Part shown: positions 14,862 through 21,652 of the stretch, one piece after another
How positions within the stretch are numbered: position 1 is the stretch's first letter
Layout of the letters: each line of letters opens with the position of its first letter
Source: a virus
Direction: 5' to 3' (one strand)
IMG/VR virus record: IMGVR_UViG_3300042467_001002
Coordinates: 1 to 38,224 of that record
DNA length: 38,224 bases
Position numbers and translations under genes: made by a program
The notes under the pieces: model-generated
What the model was told of the DNA's origin: nothing
The model's input: the letters and a program-made list of their open reading frames with translations, nothing else
The model's database searches: none

Positions 14862-15014
14862 TCAATCGCCGCAAGCGTGCGAAATGACGGCGAATGCGGC
14901 GGCGAGCGTGCCAGCAAGGTAGACGGGCATGAACGCGTCAGCGTAGACCCATGGCGCGGCGATCAGTAGCGGCGCGGCGAGGGTGGCGAGTACGGTCGAG
15001 TAACGGTAGGTCAT
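14862..15014 (-). CDS. 50-aa membrane protein
   Basis: The ATG at 15014 has GGAG 10 bases upstream; the longer frame to 15152 overlaps another gene and is unlikely. Two hydrophobic segments are visible (about residues 6-22 and 28-44) with a short loop YADAFM, and a short polar C-terminus. It is an early inner-membrane protein of unknown role; small early membrane proteins of phages often block superinfection or alter host physiology, but nothing specific can be shown here. Confidence 0.6.
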   Translation of the reverse strand: MTYRYSTVLATLAAPLLIAAPWVYADAFMPVYLAGTLAAAFAVISHACGD

Positions 15015-15045
15015 GGCGTGGGGCTCCAGGTGAGGTGGCGGGCGC

Positions 15046-15246
15046 TTATGCGCCCACCAGGTTTTCAGCGTAGGCGGCCGCCTGGTCGACATCTTTAAAG
15101 ATGCGCGAGGGTTGCACGCGGCGGTCGCTATCGAGGTCGTCGAGGTGGACAATGTAAGCGGTGCCGATGCCGGGTTTGGTCGAGGTGAGCTGGTAGACCG
15201 ATGACATCATGGCCGTCTGATAATTGTAGAATTTGATAATTTCCAT
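15046..15246 (-). CDS. First leftward early gene, unknown function
   Basis: 66 aa from the ATG at 15246, preceded by GGAG 10 bases upstream; the frame continues upstream to 15309, but that part contains a promoter. It starts MEIIKFYNYQTAMMSSVYQL, has a central HLDDLDSD acidic segment and ends IFKDVDQAAAYAENLVGA. It has no recognised motif. Its position directly after a candidate promoter makes it one of the first genes expressed, so a host-takeover role is possible. Confidence 0.6.
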   Translation of the reverse strand: MEIIKFYNYQTAMMSSVYQLTSTKPGIGTAYIVHLDDLDSDRRVQPSRIFKDVDQAAAYAENLVGA

Positions 15247-15280
15247 TTGTGCTGTCTCCGTTTGCGTTGTCGATGGGTAC

Positions 15281-15309
15281 AGATTAGACGCGCGCGCGTA
15301 GGCTGTCAA
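15281..15309 (-). promoter_or_regulatory. Candidate early leftward promoter
   Basis: On the minus strand, TTGACA (15309-15304), a 17-base spacer and TAATCT (15286-15281) lie about 35 bases before the first leftward gene. The spacer contains ACGCGC, and the -10 region reads TCTA-N2-CT, exactly as in the candidate promoter at 6150. It probably drives the leftward early chain 15246-12332. Confidence 0.55.
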
Positions 15310-15352
15310 GGATTATTTTACAAATATTAGTGGCCGTCAGCGCGTAGCATTT

Positions 15353-15459
15353 TGTGGGCATTGTGGGTCATGGTGTGGGTCATGGAATGCGGCGAGATTG
15401 CCCACGCGCAAAGGTCTGAAAACATAGGGCGCGGGTGGAGTTGTGGGCATTGTGGGTCA
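15353..15459 (+). repeat. Left arm of 9-bp iteron-like repeats (TGTGGGCAT / TGTGGGTCA)
   Basis: Five plus-oriented 9-mers: TGTGGGCAT at 15353 and 15442, and TGTGGGTCA at 15362, 15374 and 15451; those at 15353/15362 and 15442/15451 are directly abutted pairs. A single oppositely oriented TTGCCCACG lies at 15398. They are the reverse complement, or nearly so, of the units in the right arm. Confidence 0.85.
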
Positions 15460-15490
15460 TCTTTTTCTTTTTAAGTCAGTAAAAAAAATA

Positions 15491-15510
15491 TACTGTATGG
15501 ATATACAGCA
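15491..15510. promoter_or_regulatory. LexA (SOS) box-like operator
   Basis: The 16-mer at 15493-15508 reads CTGTATGGATATACAG: CTGT and ACAG half-sites with an 8-base spacer. It matches the E. coli-type LexA consensus (CTGTATATATATACAG) at 14 of 16 positions, and the 20-base context at 17 of 20. It overlaps -10-like hexamers on both strands (TATACT at 15489-15494 plus; TATATT at 15492-15487 minus). LexA bound here could repress transcription in both directions until host SOS induction. Binding is not proven. Confidence 0.6.
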
Positions 15511-15566
15511 TACAGCGCGTAGCGCTCGCACCGTTGGAGCCGCGCCGATTTTTTTTCGATGACCAC

Positions 15567-15710
15567 ATTGCCCACATGACCCACAACACGACTTCGCGCG
15601 CCATGACCCACATTGCCCACAACATGACTTGTCGGCGCATTGCCCACATTGCCCACAACATGACTTGAAAACCGATTGCCCACATTGCCCACACCTGCTA
15701 GGCCGCGCGC
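15567..15710 (-). repeat. Four tandem 36-bp repeats built from 9-bp CCCACA units (right arm)
   Basis: Units start at 15567, 15603, 15639 and 15675 with an exact 36-base period. Each begins with two abutting 9-mers of type TTGCCCACA or TGACCCACA; in the first three units these are followed by ACAYGACTT and about 8 variable bases. The fourth unit has lost the ACAYGACTT part. Two more CCCAC sites follow at 15736 and 15745, and one opposite copy at 15728. The orientation opposes that of the left arm. These look like iterons for an initiator protein. Confidence 0.9.
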
Positions 15711-15849
15711 CACACCGCCGCGCGCCGTGTGGGCATAGCCCACGTTGCCCACCACGCCCAGGCTGAATGCAAACGGGAATCATTTGCAACTGAGGGGGGT
15801 GGGCCGGCCCGCGAGCTGGTGGTCATTGGGACAATGGGTTCGTGAACAA

Positions 15850-15868
15850 TTTTTTTTTTTTATTTTTT
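15850..15868. other. Poly-T tract T12-A-T6
   Basis: An uninterrupted run of 12 T, one A, then 6 T. It follows small imperfect hairpins (CATTG-GGA-CAATG and GTTC-GT-GAAC), so it could be a terminator for plus-strand transcripts leaving the repeat region, or an easily melted or bent DNA element of the putative origin. Confidence 0.4.
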
Positions 15869-15878
15869 CAGCAAACAA

Positions 15879-16100
15879 CTATTGCCTTACACGCCGCGCG
15901 CAACTATGCTCTCGCTGCGGTGTCTGACCAGGTGCGCTGGTAGCGACCGGGAGGAAGCTGAAGGCACAATCGTGCTGCATCACTAAGGCAATCTCCGCCC
16001 CGGCACACAGGCTCGACGGATGTTCGAGATCGCGGCCTCCCGGCAGGGGATCCTGCACATCGCTTGTCAATTCCTTACGCGCACGGTACTGTTGCGACAT
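15879..16100 (-). CDS. Doubtful 73-aa leftward gene overlapping the terminase start
   Basis: An ATG at 16100 with GGGAG 10 bases upstream opens a frame of 73 codons, starting MSQQYRARKELTSDVQDPLP and containing three Cys and a basic C-terminus. It would start divergently within the first codon of the TerS gene. It occupies otherwise empty DNA and has a plausible ribosome site, but no family is recognised and no neighbour supports it. It may equally be chance; the region could hold the packaging signal. Confidence 0.25.
   Translation of the reverse strand: MSQQYRARKELTSDVQDPLPGGRDLEHPSSLCAGAEIALVMQHDCAFSFLPVATSAPGQTPQREHSCARRVRQ
16064..16092 (+). promoter_or_regulatory. Candidate late promoter before TerS
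   Basis: TTGTCA (16064-16069), a 17-base spacer with ACGCGC, and TACTGT (16087-16092). Transcription would start near 16099, at the A of the TerS ATG, implying a leaderless mRNA; no Shine-Dalgarno sequence is visible before that ATG. Confidence 0.4.
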
Positions 16101-16581
16101 GTTCAAATCGCTCCCGTATGAGCCCCGCGAGTTAAAGGCCACTGAGGCCCGCCTTCAGGCGATTTATGACGCTGCCGCGCTCGGGCTGAAGGGTGATAGC
16201 CTTGCCTTGGCGGCGGGGATGTTGCCAGCGGAGTTCCGCCGACTATGCCAAATGGACCCCCTCGCCCAAATGGCGGAGGCTAAAGGTCGTGCAGACAGTG
16301 AGTTTGAGGCCGCGAACCAACTGCGTCTGGCGGCTCGCAATGGCGATTCAAAGGCTTCTTTGGCAATCCTCCAGCATGTGCACGGCTGGGTGGCGAAGCA
16401 GCAGGTGCAGGTTGATGTCAAGCAGCAAATCAGCGTCATCGCGGCGCTGCAAGAGGCGGAGTCTCGCGTCATCGAGGGCCGAGTGGTGTCAGATACACCG
16501 GCTGCACTGAGCCACAGCCCCGCACCCACCACCCGCGCGACCCCTGCGTTGACGGCAGAGTATGCAACTACCGATCTATAG
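16099..16581 (+). CDS. Terminase small subunit (TerS)
   Basis: 160 aa. The N-terminal part is helical and HTH-like (LQAIYDAAALGLKGDSLALAAGM, then LPAEFRRLCQ), the central part is a helical oligomerisation-type region (AEAKGRADSEFEAANQLRLAARNGDSKASLAILQHVHGW), and the C-terminal tail is Pro/Thr-rich and disordered. This matches the plan of phage small terminases, which recognise packaging sites and assist TerL. It ends 20 bases inside the TerL gene, the usual arrangement. No ribosome site is visible at the start, and a promoter may end right at the ATG. Confidence 0.75.
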   Translation: MFKSLPYEPRELKATEARLQAIYDAAALGLKGDSLALAAGMLPAEFRRLCQMDPLAQMAEAKGRADSEFEAANQLRLAARNGDSKASLAILQHVHGWVAKQQVQVDVKQQISVIAALQEAESRVIEGRVVSDTPAALSHSPAPTTRATPALTAEYATTDL

Positions 16582-18091
16582 CCCCGAGGACGAGCAGCTC
16601 TTGATGACTCGGCTCTGGTCGCCCGCGATCAAGGACGACCCCGAGGCGTTCGTGCTGTTCGCCTTCCCGTGGGGGCAGAAGGGTACGCCACTGGCGCAGT
16701 TCAGCGGACCGCGCAAGTGGCAGCGTGAGGTGCTGCGCAAGGTGGCCGCGCACATCGCCCGCAATAAGAACGCGACCGGGTATGAGGTGCTGCGCATGGC
16801 AACAGCCTCGGGGCGCGGCATCGGTAAGTCGGCGCTGGTGAGCTGGCTGATCCTCTGGATGCTAACGACGCGCATCGGCTCGACCATCATCGTCTCGGCT
16901 AACAGCGAGGCGCAGCTACGCTCGGTCACATGGGCCGAGGTGACTAAGTGGCTCTCACTGCTGCTCAACAGTCATTGGTTCGAGGTCAGCGCGACGCGGG
17001 TGATGCCAGCGAAATGGCTCGCGGAGATCGTCGAGAGAGACCTGAAGAAAGGTACGCGGTACTGGTCAGTCGAAGGTCGGCTGTGGTCGGAGGAGAACCC
17101 CGACGCGTACGCGGGCGTGCACAACTTCGACGGTGTGATGGTCATATTCGACGAAGCAAGCGGTATCCCAGACCCCATCTGGTCGGTGACGGCGGGCTTC
17201 TTTACGGAGAACACACCGAACCGCTTCTGGCTCGCCTTCAGCAACCCACGACGCAACGAGGGGTATTTCTATGAGTGCTTCAACGCGAAAAGGGAATTCT
17301 GGACAACGCAAAACATCGACGCCCGCCAAGTTGAAGATACGGATAAAGCCGTCTACGAGCAAATCATCGCTGAGTATGGAGCAGATAGTAGCCAGGCAAA
17401 AGTCGAGGTCTACGGAGAGTTTCCTTCAGACGGCGACGACCAGTTCATTGCTCCGCGAATTGTGGACGAGGCTATGGCGCGGTCACGGTACAAGGACGAG
17501 ACAGCGCCACGCGTTATCGGAGTCGATCCAGCGCGAAGCGGCGCAGACTCCACCGTCATCGTCGTCCGACAAGGGCGCGACGTGGTGGCGATCAAGCGCT
17601 ACCGGGGAGAAGACACGATGGCGACCGTTGGCCGAGTCATCGACGCGATTGAAGAATTTAATCCAGCGCTTACGGTCATAGACGAGGGCGGTCTCGGCTA
17701 CGGAATACTTGACCGGCTGAAAGAGCAGCGGTATAAGGTTCGTGGGGTAAACTTTGGCTGGAAGGCTAAGAACCCTGTGATGTGGGGCAACAAGCGCGCC
17801 GAGATGTGGGGCGACATGCGAGAATGGCTACGCACGGCGAGCATCCCGCATGATCGGCTACTCAAGTCGGACCTGTGCGGGCCGCACGTCAAGCCTAACT
17901 CGTCAGGGACGATCTTCTTGGAGGGTAAGAAGGAGATGAAGGCTAGAGGTCAAGCGTCGCCCGATGCGGCAGACGCCCTCGCCGTCACCTTCGCCTACCC
18001 GCTCGCTAGCCGTGAGGCCCGCGACGCGCCAAGACGAGTGGTCGCCCGGCAGGGCGGCAACGGCATGGCTAGCAGTTGGATGGGAGCCTGA
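16562..18091 (+). CDS. Terminase large subunit (TerL)
   Basis: 509 aa. ATPase domain: TASGRGIGKSAL (Walker A, about 81-92) and VMVIFDEAS (Walker B, D197 E198), with the segment FSNPRRNEGYF (about 226-236) following as the coupling motif region. RNase H-like nuclease domain: GVDPARSGADST (D322), VIDEGGLGYG (D374) and SPDAADALAVTFAYP (D468, D471). It would power DNA packaging through the portal and cut the concatemer. The ATG overlaps TerS by 20 bases, and its stop overlaps the next gene by one base. Length is normal for a phage terminase. Confidence 0.92.
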   Translation: MQLPIYSPEDEQLLMTRLWSPAIKDDPEAFVLFAFPWGQKGTPLAQFSGPRKWQREVLRKVAAHIARNKNATGYEVLRMATASGRGIGKSALVSWLILWMLTTRIGSTIIVSANSEAQLRSVTWAEVTKWLSLLLNSHWFEVSATRVMPAKWLAEIVERDLKKGTRYWSVEGRLWSEENPDAYAGVHNFDGVMVIFDEASGIPDPIWSVTAGFFTENTPNRFWLAFSNPRRNEGYFYECFNAKREFWTTQNIDARQVEDTDKAVYEQIIAEYGADSSQAKVEVYGEFPSDGDDQFIAPRIVDEAMARSRYKDETAPRVIGVDPARSGADSTVIVVRQGRDVVAIKRYRGEDTMATVGRVIDAIEEFNPALTVIDEGGLGYGILDRLKEQRYKVRGVNFGWKAKNPVMWGNKRAEMWGDMREWLRTASIPHDRLLKSDLCGPHVKPNSSGTIFLEGKKEMKARGQASPDAADALAVTFAYPLASREARDAPRRVVARQGGNGMASSWMGA

Positions 18092-18354
18092 TGGCACGCA
18101 AGTCGGTCAGTCTGTCGGTGGGACGAGGCGAGAAGCAGCCCGTGTCTAAGGGCGCAGGCTTGACGGCCAAGGGCCGAGCGAAGTACAACCGCGCTACGGG
18201 CAGTAAGCTCAAGGCGCCAGCGCCCAACCCCAAGACTAAGGCGGACGCAGGGCGTAAGAAGTCGTTCTGTGCGCGCATGAAGGGCGTGGTGGCTAAGGCC
18301 AAGGGGCCGGCTGAACGAGCAAGAGCGTCGCTCAGACGCTGGAAGTGTGGCTAA
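18091..18354 (+). CDS. Small basic protein 1 after TerL
   Basis: 87 aa from the ATG at 18091, which overlaps the TerL stop (TGATG). It is very rich in Lys, Arg, Ala and Gly, with GAGLTAKGRAKYNRATGSKL in the first half and a conserved-looking KKSFCARMKG, ending SLRRWKCG. I recall a frequent family with 'GLTAKGRAKYNR.TG.NLK' and 'SFCARM' in aquatic phages, sometimes described as DUF6321, with no known role. The charge suggests DNA or RNA contact. Confidence 0.7.
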   Translation: MARKSVSLSVGRGEKQPVSKGAGLTAKGRAKYNRATGSKLKAPAPNPKTKADAGRKKSFCARMKGVVAKAKGPAERARASLRRWKCG

Positions 18355-18509
18355 TGGCTAGTAAGAAAGGTCTTTACGCGAACATTCACGCTAAGCGGGC
18401 GCGCATCGCAGCCGGCAGCGGTGAGAAGATGCGCAAACCCGGTAGTAAGGGAGCGCCGACCGCCAAGGCGTTCCGTCAGTCGGCCAAAACGGCCAAAAAG
18501 AGGAAGTAA
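18354..18509 (+). CDS. Small basic protein 2
   Basis: 51 aa, ATG overlapping the previous stop (TAATG). It starts MASKKGLYANIHAKRARIAA, contains EKMRKPGSKGAPTAKAF and ends in TAKKRK. More than a third of its residues are Lys or Arg. I recall near-identical short proteins in many phage genomes, always uncharacterised. The tight overlap on both sides of the run argues for a genuine gene. Confidence 0.7.
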   Translation: MASKKGLYANIHAKRARIAAGSGEKMRKPGSKGAPTAKAFRQSAKTAKKRK

Positions 18510-18511
18510 GT

Positions 18512-18652
18512 ATGCCCCTTGTCAAGTCTGCCAGCAAAGGCGCGTTTCGCAAAAACATTAAAGCGGAAATGGCGCGTGGCAAGCCGCAGAAGCAAGCCGT
18601 GGCGATCGCGTATGCGGTCAAGCGTAAGGCACAAGGTAAGAAGCGCAAATAA
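18512..18652 (+). CDS. Small basic protein 3
   Basis: 46 aa, two bases after the previous stop and overlapping the portal start (TAATG). It starts MPLVKSASKGAFRKNIKAEM, contains RGKPQKQAVAIAYAVKRKAQ and ends in GKKRK. The 'GKPQKQAVAIAY' segment recurs in small phage proteins of unknown role. It is strongly basic, like the two genes before it. Confidence 0.7.
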   Translation: MPLVKSASKGAFRKNIKAEMARGKPQKQAVAIAYAVKRKAQGKKRK

Positions 18653-20820
18653 TGGCAAAAGACCCTACAGGGCTTAGAGGCGCCGCTCGCGTCGCCAACA
18701 CGCCGACCAACCGGGGCAAAGCCTCCCGCGACCCAGCCGATGTACTGGCCACGGCGCGCTCGCGCCTCACAATGGCCCTCTCGGCGTACTCTGACAGCCG
18801 AGAAGACGAGCTGGATGACCTGCGTTTCATGGCAGGATCGCCGGACAATCAGTGGCAGTGGCCCCAAGACGTGTTGGCGACGCGCGGCTCGGTGCAAGGA
18901 CAGACGGTCAACGCCCGTCCGTGCCTAACGATCAACAAGCTGCCGCAGCATGTGCGGCAAGTGACCAACGATCAGCGTCAGAATCGGCCTTCTGGCAAGG
19001 TCATTCCGGTCGATGACAAGGCGGATATTGAGGTTGCTGAGATATTTGACGGAATTGTCCGTCATATTGAGTATATTTCGGATGCGGATGTCGCATACGA
19101 CACGGCTTGTGACAACCAAGTCACCTACGGCGAAGGGTATTTCCGCATTTTGACGGAATACTGCGACGAAAACACGTTTGATCAAGACCTTCGCATAGGC
19201 CGCATCCGAAATAGCTTCAGTGTGTACATGGACCCGACCATCCAAGACCCTTGTGGTGCGGATGCGGAGTGGTGTTTCATCACCGAGGACATTCCGAAGG
19301 CGGATTTTGAGCGCATGTACCCCAACGCAGAGCCGATTTCGTCGGTTTTGCAGCGTGGTGTAGGCGATCAGGCGCTATCGCAGTGGATTAACGAGAATAC
19401 GGTCCGCATCGCGGAGTATTTCTACAAAGAACACACGCGCGAAACGCTGAATTTGTACGCCGGCAACCAAACGGCGTTTGAAGGATCGCCCGAAGCGCAA
19501 GAGCTGGAAATGCTTGGCCTTCAGCCAATCCGCAAGCGCGAAGTTGACGTAAAACGCGTCAAATGGGTTAAGACCAACGGCTACGAAATCCTTGAAGAAA
19601 GCGAGTGGCCGGGCAAGTGGATTCCGGTCATTCGTGTGATCGGCAACGAGTTTGAAGTTGAAGGCCGCATGTACGTGTCGGGCTTGGTGCGCAACGCCAA
19701 GGACGCCCAGCGCATGTACAACTACTGGGTATCGCAGGAAGCAGAGATGCTGGCCCTCGCGCCCAAGGCGCCGTTTATCGGCTACGGCGGTCAGTTTGAA
19801 GGCTACGAACAGCAATGGAAGACGGCCAATACAACAAACTGGCCGTACTTAGAAGTTAATCCCGACGTGACAGACGGTCAGGGCGCAGTCCTGCCGCTGC
19901 CACAACGTGCCCCGCCGCCGCTTGCCCAGACGGGCTTGATCCAGGCGAAGATGGGCGCTGCCGACGACATCAAGGCCGCAACCGGCCAGTACGATGCCAG
20001 CCTCGGTATGCGGTCCAATGAGCGCACGGGTCGGGCCATTTTGGCGCGTGAACGGCAAGGCGACACAGGCACATACCACTTTGTAGATAACCTAGCTCGG
20101 GCCATTCGCTATGGGACGCGCCAACTCGTTGACTTGATTCCGAAGATTTACGATACCCAGCGTATCGCGCGAATCATCGGCATCGACGGAGAGACCGCAA
20201 CGGTCAAGATCAACCCGATGCAGGCCGAGCCGGTCCGCCGGTTAATGGACGAGGCGGGTATTGTGATTGAGAAGATTTACAACCCGTCGGTTGGTAAGTA
20301 CGACGTGGCGGTCACGACCGGCCCGTCCTACGCGACCAAGCGTCAGGAAGCCATGGACGCCATGGGGCAAATTTTGCAGGCCAACCCGAACTTGTGGCAG
20401 GTGGCAGGCGATCTGTTCGTCAAGAACATGGACTGGCCGGGCGCTCAAGAAATCAGCAAGCGGCTCCAGAAGGTCATTGATCCGAAGCTTTTGGCGGACG
20501 AGGAAGACCCGGCGCTCCAGGCGGCCAACCAGCAGATGCAGGTTATGGCGCAGGAAATGCAGATGATGCAAGAGATGCTCCAGCGCGTGCAGCAGTCTAT
20601 GGAAGCCCGCGAGGTGCAGATCAAGGAGTTTGAGGCGGAGGTCAAGGCGTATAGCGCTGAGACCGACCGCATTAAGGCAGTCGAAAGCGGCTTGAATGAG
20701 CAGCAGATTCAGGACATCATAATGGGCACTTTGGCCGGTATGATGAGCAATGGCGAGCTTGTGCCGCCGACCGCCCAACGGACAATGCCTGAAATGGGCA
20801 CGGAGTTACCGCCGCAATGA
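18652..20820 (+). CDS. Portal protein, P22 type
   Basis: 722 aa, close to the 725 of P22 gp1. Features of the P22-type portal family: an N-terminal SAYSDSREDELDDLRFMAG and QWPQDV segment, RPCLTINKLPQHVRQV, DVAYDTACDNQVTYGEGYFRI, the central RNAKDAQRMYNYWVSQEAEM and KAPFIGYGGQFEG, and a long C-terminal helical, Gln/Met/Glu-rich barrel (about 620-700). The portal forms the dodecameric channel through which DNA enters and leaves. The start codon overlaps the previous stop. Confidence 0.9.
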   Translation: MAKDPTGLRGAARVANTPTNRGKASRDPADVLATARSRLTMALSAYSDSREDELDDLRFMAGSPDNQWQWPQDVLATRGSVQGQTVNARPCLTINKLPQHVRQVTNDQRQNRPSGKVIPVDDKADIEVAEIFDGIVRHIEYISDADVAYDTACDNQVTYGEGYFRILTEYCDENTFDQDLRIGRIRNSFSVYMDPTIQDPCGADAEWCFITEDIPKADFERMYPNAEPISSVLQRGVGDQALSQWINENTVRIAEYFYKEHTRETLNLYAGNQTAFEGSPEAQELEMLGLQPIRKREVDVKRVKWVKTNGYEILEESEWPGKWIPVIRVIGNEFEVEGRMYVSGLVRNAKDAQRMYNYWVSQEAEMLALAPKAPFIGYGGQFEGYEQQWKTANTTNWPYLEVNPDVTDGQGAVLPLPQRAPPPLAQTGLIQAKMGAADDIKAATGQYDASLGMRSNERTGRAILARERQGDTGTYHFVDNLARAIRYGTRQLVDLIPKIYDTQRIARIIGIDGETATVKINPMQAEPVRRLMDEAGIVIEKIYNPSVGKYDVAVTTGPSYATKRQEAMDAMGQILQANPNLWQVAGDLFVKNMDWPGAQEISKRLQKVIDPKLLADEEDPALQAANQQMQVMAQEMQMMQEMLQRVQQSMEAREVQIKEFEAEVKAYSAETDRIKAVESGLNEQQIQDIIMGTLAGMMSNGELVPPTAQRTMPEMGTELPPQ

Positions 20821-21179
20821 AACCAGCAGATTTTGTCGGGCATTTATTCCTAGCGCGGGATGTCACCCATTCGGTGCATCTTAATACGCGTAGTTATGCT
20901 AAGCACAAAGCTCTGGGATCGTTTTACGACAAGGTAATAGATTTGGCCGACACGTTCGCGGAAGCCTATCAGGGCCGTCATGGCCTAATCGGCCCGATTA
21001 CGTTGCAATCGGCCAAAAAAACCGGCAACGTGATTGAGTTTTTGCAGGAGTCTTTGGCTGAAATTGAAGCAAATCGCTACAAGTTTTGCGACGAAGATGA
21101 GACTGCAATTCAGAACATTATTGACGAAATTGTGGCTCTTTACTTGAGCACTTTGTACAAACTGCGCTTCTTAGCGTGA
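20817..21179 (+). CDS. DUF5856-like helical protein
   Basis: 120 aa, ATG overlapping the portal stop (ATGA). It is all helical, with the pattern LFLARDVTHSVHLNTRSYAK, HKALGSFYDKVIDLADTFAE and AYQGRHGLIG that I recall from a small family in myo- and podoviruses (DUF5856, remembered, not checked). Conserved His, Glu and Asp suggest a ferritin-like four-helix bundle. Its place beside the portal suggests a virion or assembly role, but none is proven. Confidence 0.65.
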   Translation: MKPADFVGHLFLARDVTHSVHLNTRSYAKHKALGSFYDKVIDLADTFAEAYQGRHGLIGPITLQSAKKTGNVIEFLQESLAEIEANRYKFCDEDETAIQNIIDEIVALYLSTLYKLRFLA

Positions 21180-21188
21180 GGGTAGAGC

Positions 21189-21491
21189 ATGGAACTTCTT
21201 AATCCGATGGCCGATGCCGTATACCCCGGTCGTACGGTAGCGTACACGGGCACGGCGGGCTCAACTGCGACGTGGCAGTCTGGCCCGCAGGGTGTCGTTG
21301 TGTGGTGTACGTCAGCGGCGTATGTGGTCGTGGGCGAAGGCGTCACTGCGACGACTTCCAGCACACCGATTCCGGCTAACACGCCGATCCCGTTCATTGT
21401 TCCACAAGGAACAGGCGCCCCGTGGCGCGTGAGCGCGATTCGCGTGGGGTCTGACGGCGACTTGTACGCCAAGCCCATCAACATCCGATGA
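21189..21491 (+). CDS. Small beta-rich virion protein, hypothetical
   Basis: 100 aa, ATG preceded by GAGGGTAGAGC. It is rich in Val, Thr, Gly and Ala with short strands (GVVVWCTSAAYVVVGEGVTA) and ends SDGDLYAKPINIR. Such sequences occur in head or tail accessory proteins of podoviruses. No specific family is recognised. Confidence 0.55.
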   Translation: MELLNPMADAVYPGRTVAYTGTAGSTATWQSGPQGVVVWCTSAAYVVVGEGVTATTSSTPIPANTPIPFIVPQGTGAPWRVSAIRVGSDGDLYAKPINIR

Positions 21492-21649
21492 GTTTCGGAG
21501 TTGGCTTGCGAAATGCGGTCGGGCTAGGGCTTGGCGGCATCGCTTCGTTTCTGACGGGCTACGCAAGCGACGTGATATTTGGCAATCTGGAAACCGAAAA
21601 CGGCGAAAACTTGGTGCAAGAAAACGGCGGCTTGCTGCTGCTGGAGTAA
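21488..21649 (+). CDS. 53-aa small protein, hypothetical
   Basis: The ATG at 21488 overlaps the previous stop (ATGA). It has a glycine-rich hydrophobic N-terminal half (GLRNAVGLGLGGIASFLTGY) and an acidic C-terminus of repeated E-N-G units (ETENGENLVQENGGLLLLE). I recall short phage structural proteins ending in such 'ENG..LLLE' repeats. It ends 3 bases before the tailspike gene. Confidence 0.55.
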   Translation: MSFGVGLRNAVGLGLGGIASFLTGYASDVIFGNLETENGENLVQENGGLLLLE

Positions 21650-21652
21650 GAC

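Larger units (their letters stand above)
15310..16098. other. Large mostly non-coding control region (candidate replication origin)
   Basis: This 789-base stretch is the only long gap between genes and separates the leftward early block from the rightward late block. From left to right it holds a GTGGG repeat arm (15353-15459), an AT-rich core with T and A runs (15461-15492), a LexA-like box (15491-15510), a small perfect hairpin AGCGC-GTA-GCGCT (15514-15526), a four-unit 36-bp direct repeat (15567-15710), further CCCAC sites to 15753, inverted repeat TGCAAA/TTTGCA (15768-15788), the palindrome GGGCCGGCCC (15801-15810) and a T12-A-T6 tract (15850-15868). An origin or master regulatory role is inferred. 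Confidence 0.6.

Noticed and set aside
15567-15710. CRISPR array
   Set aside because: The period is exact, but the variable parts are only about 8 bases, far shorter than spacers, and the 28-base part is itself made of 9-mers.
15457-15789. Long minus-strand frame coding a Cys/Gly-rich repeat protein (CGQCGQ units)
   Set aside because: The 36-bp DNA repeat is a multiple of three, so all three minus frames stay open across it. There is no ribosome site, and the product looks like translated repeat DNA.
15900-16085. tRNA or structured RNA gene before TerS
   Set aside because: A TTCGA word is present (about 16023), but no T-stem, anticodon arm or acceptor stem could be paired.
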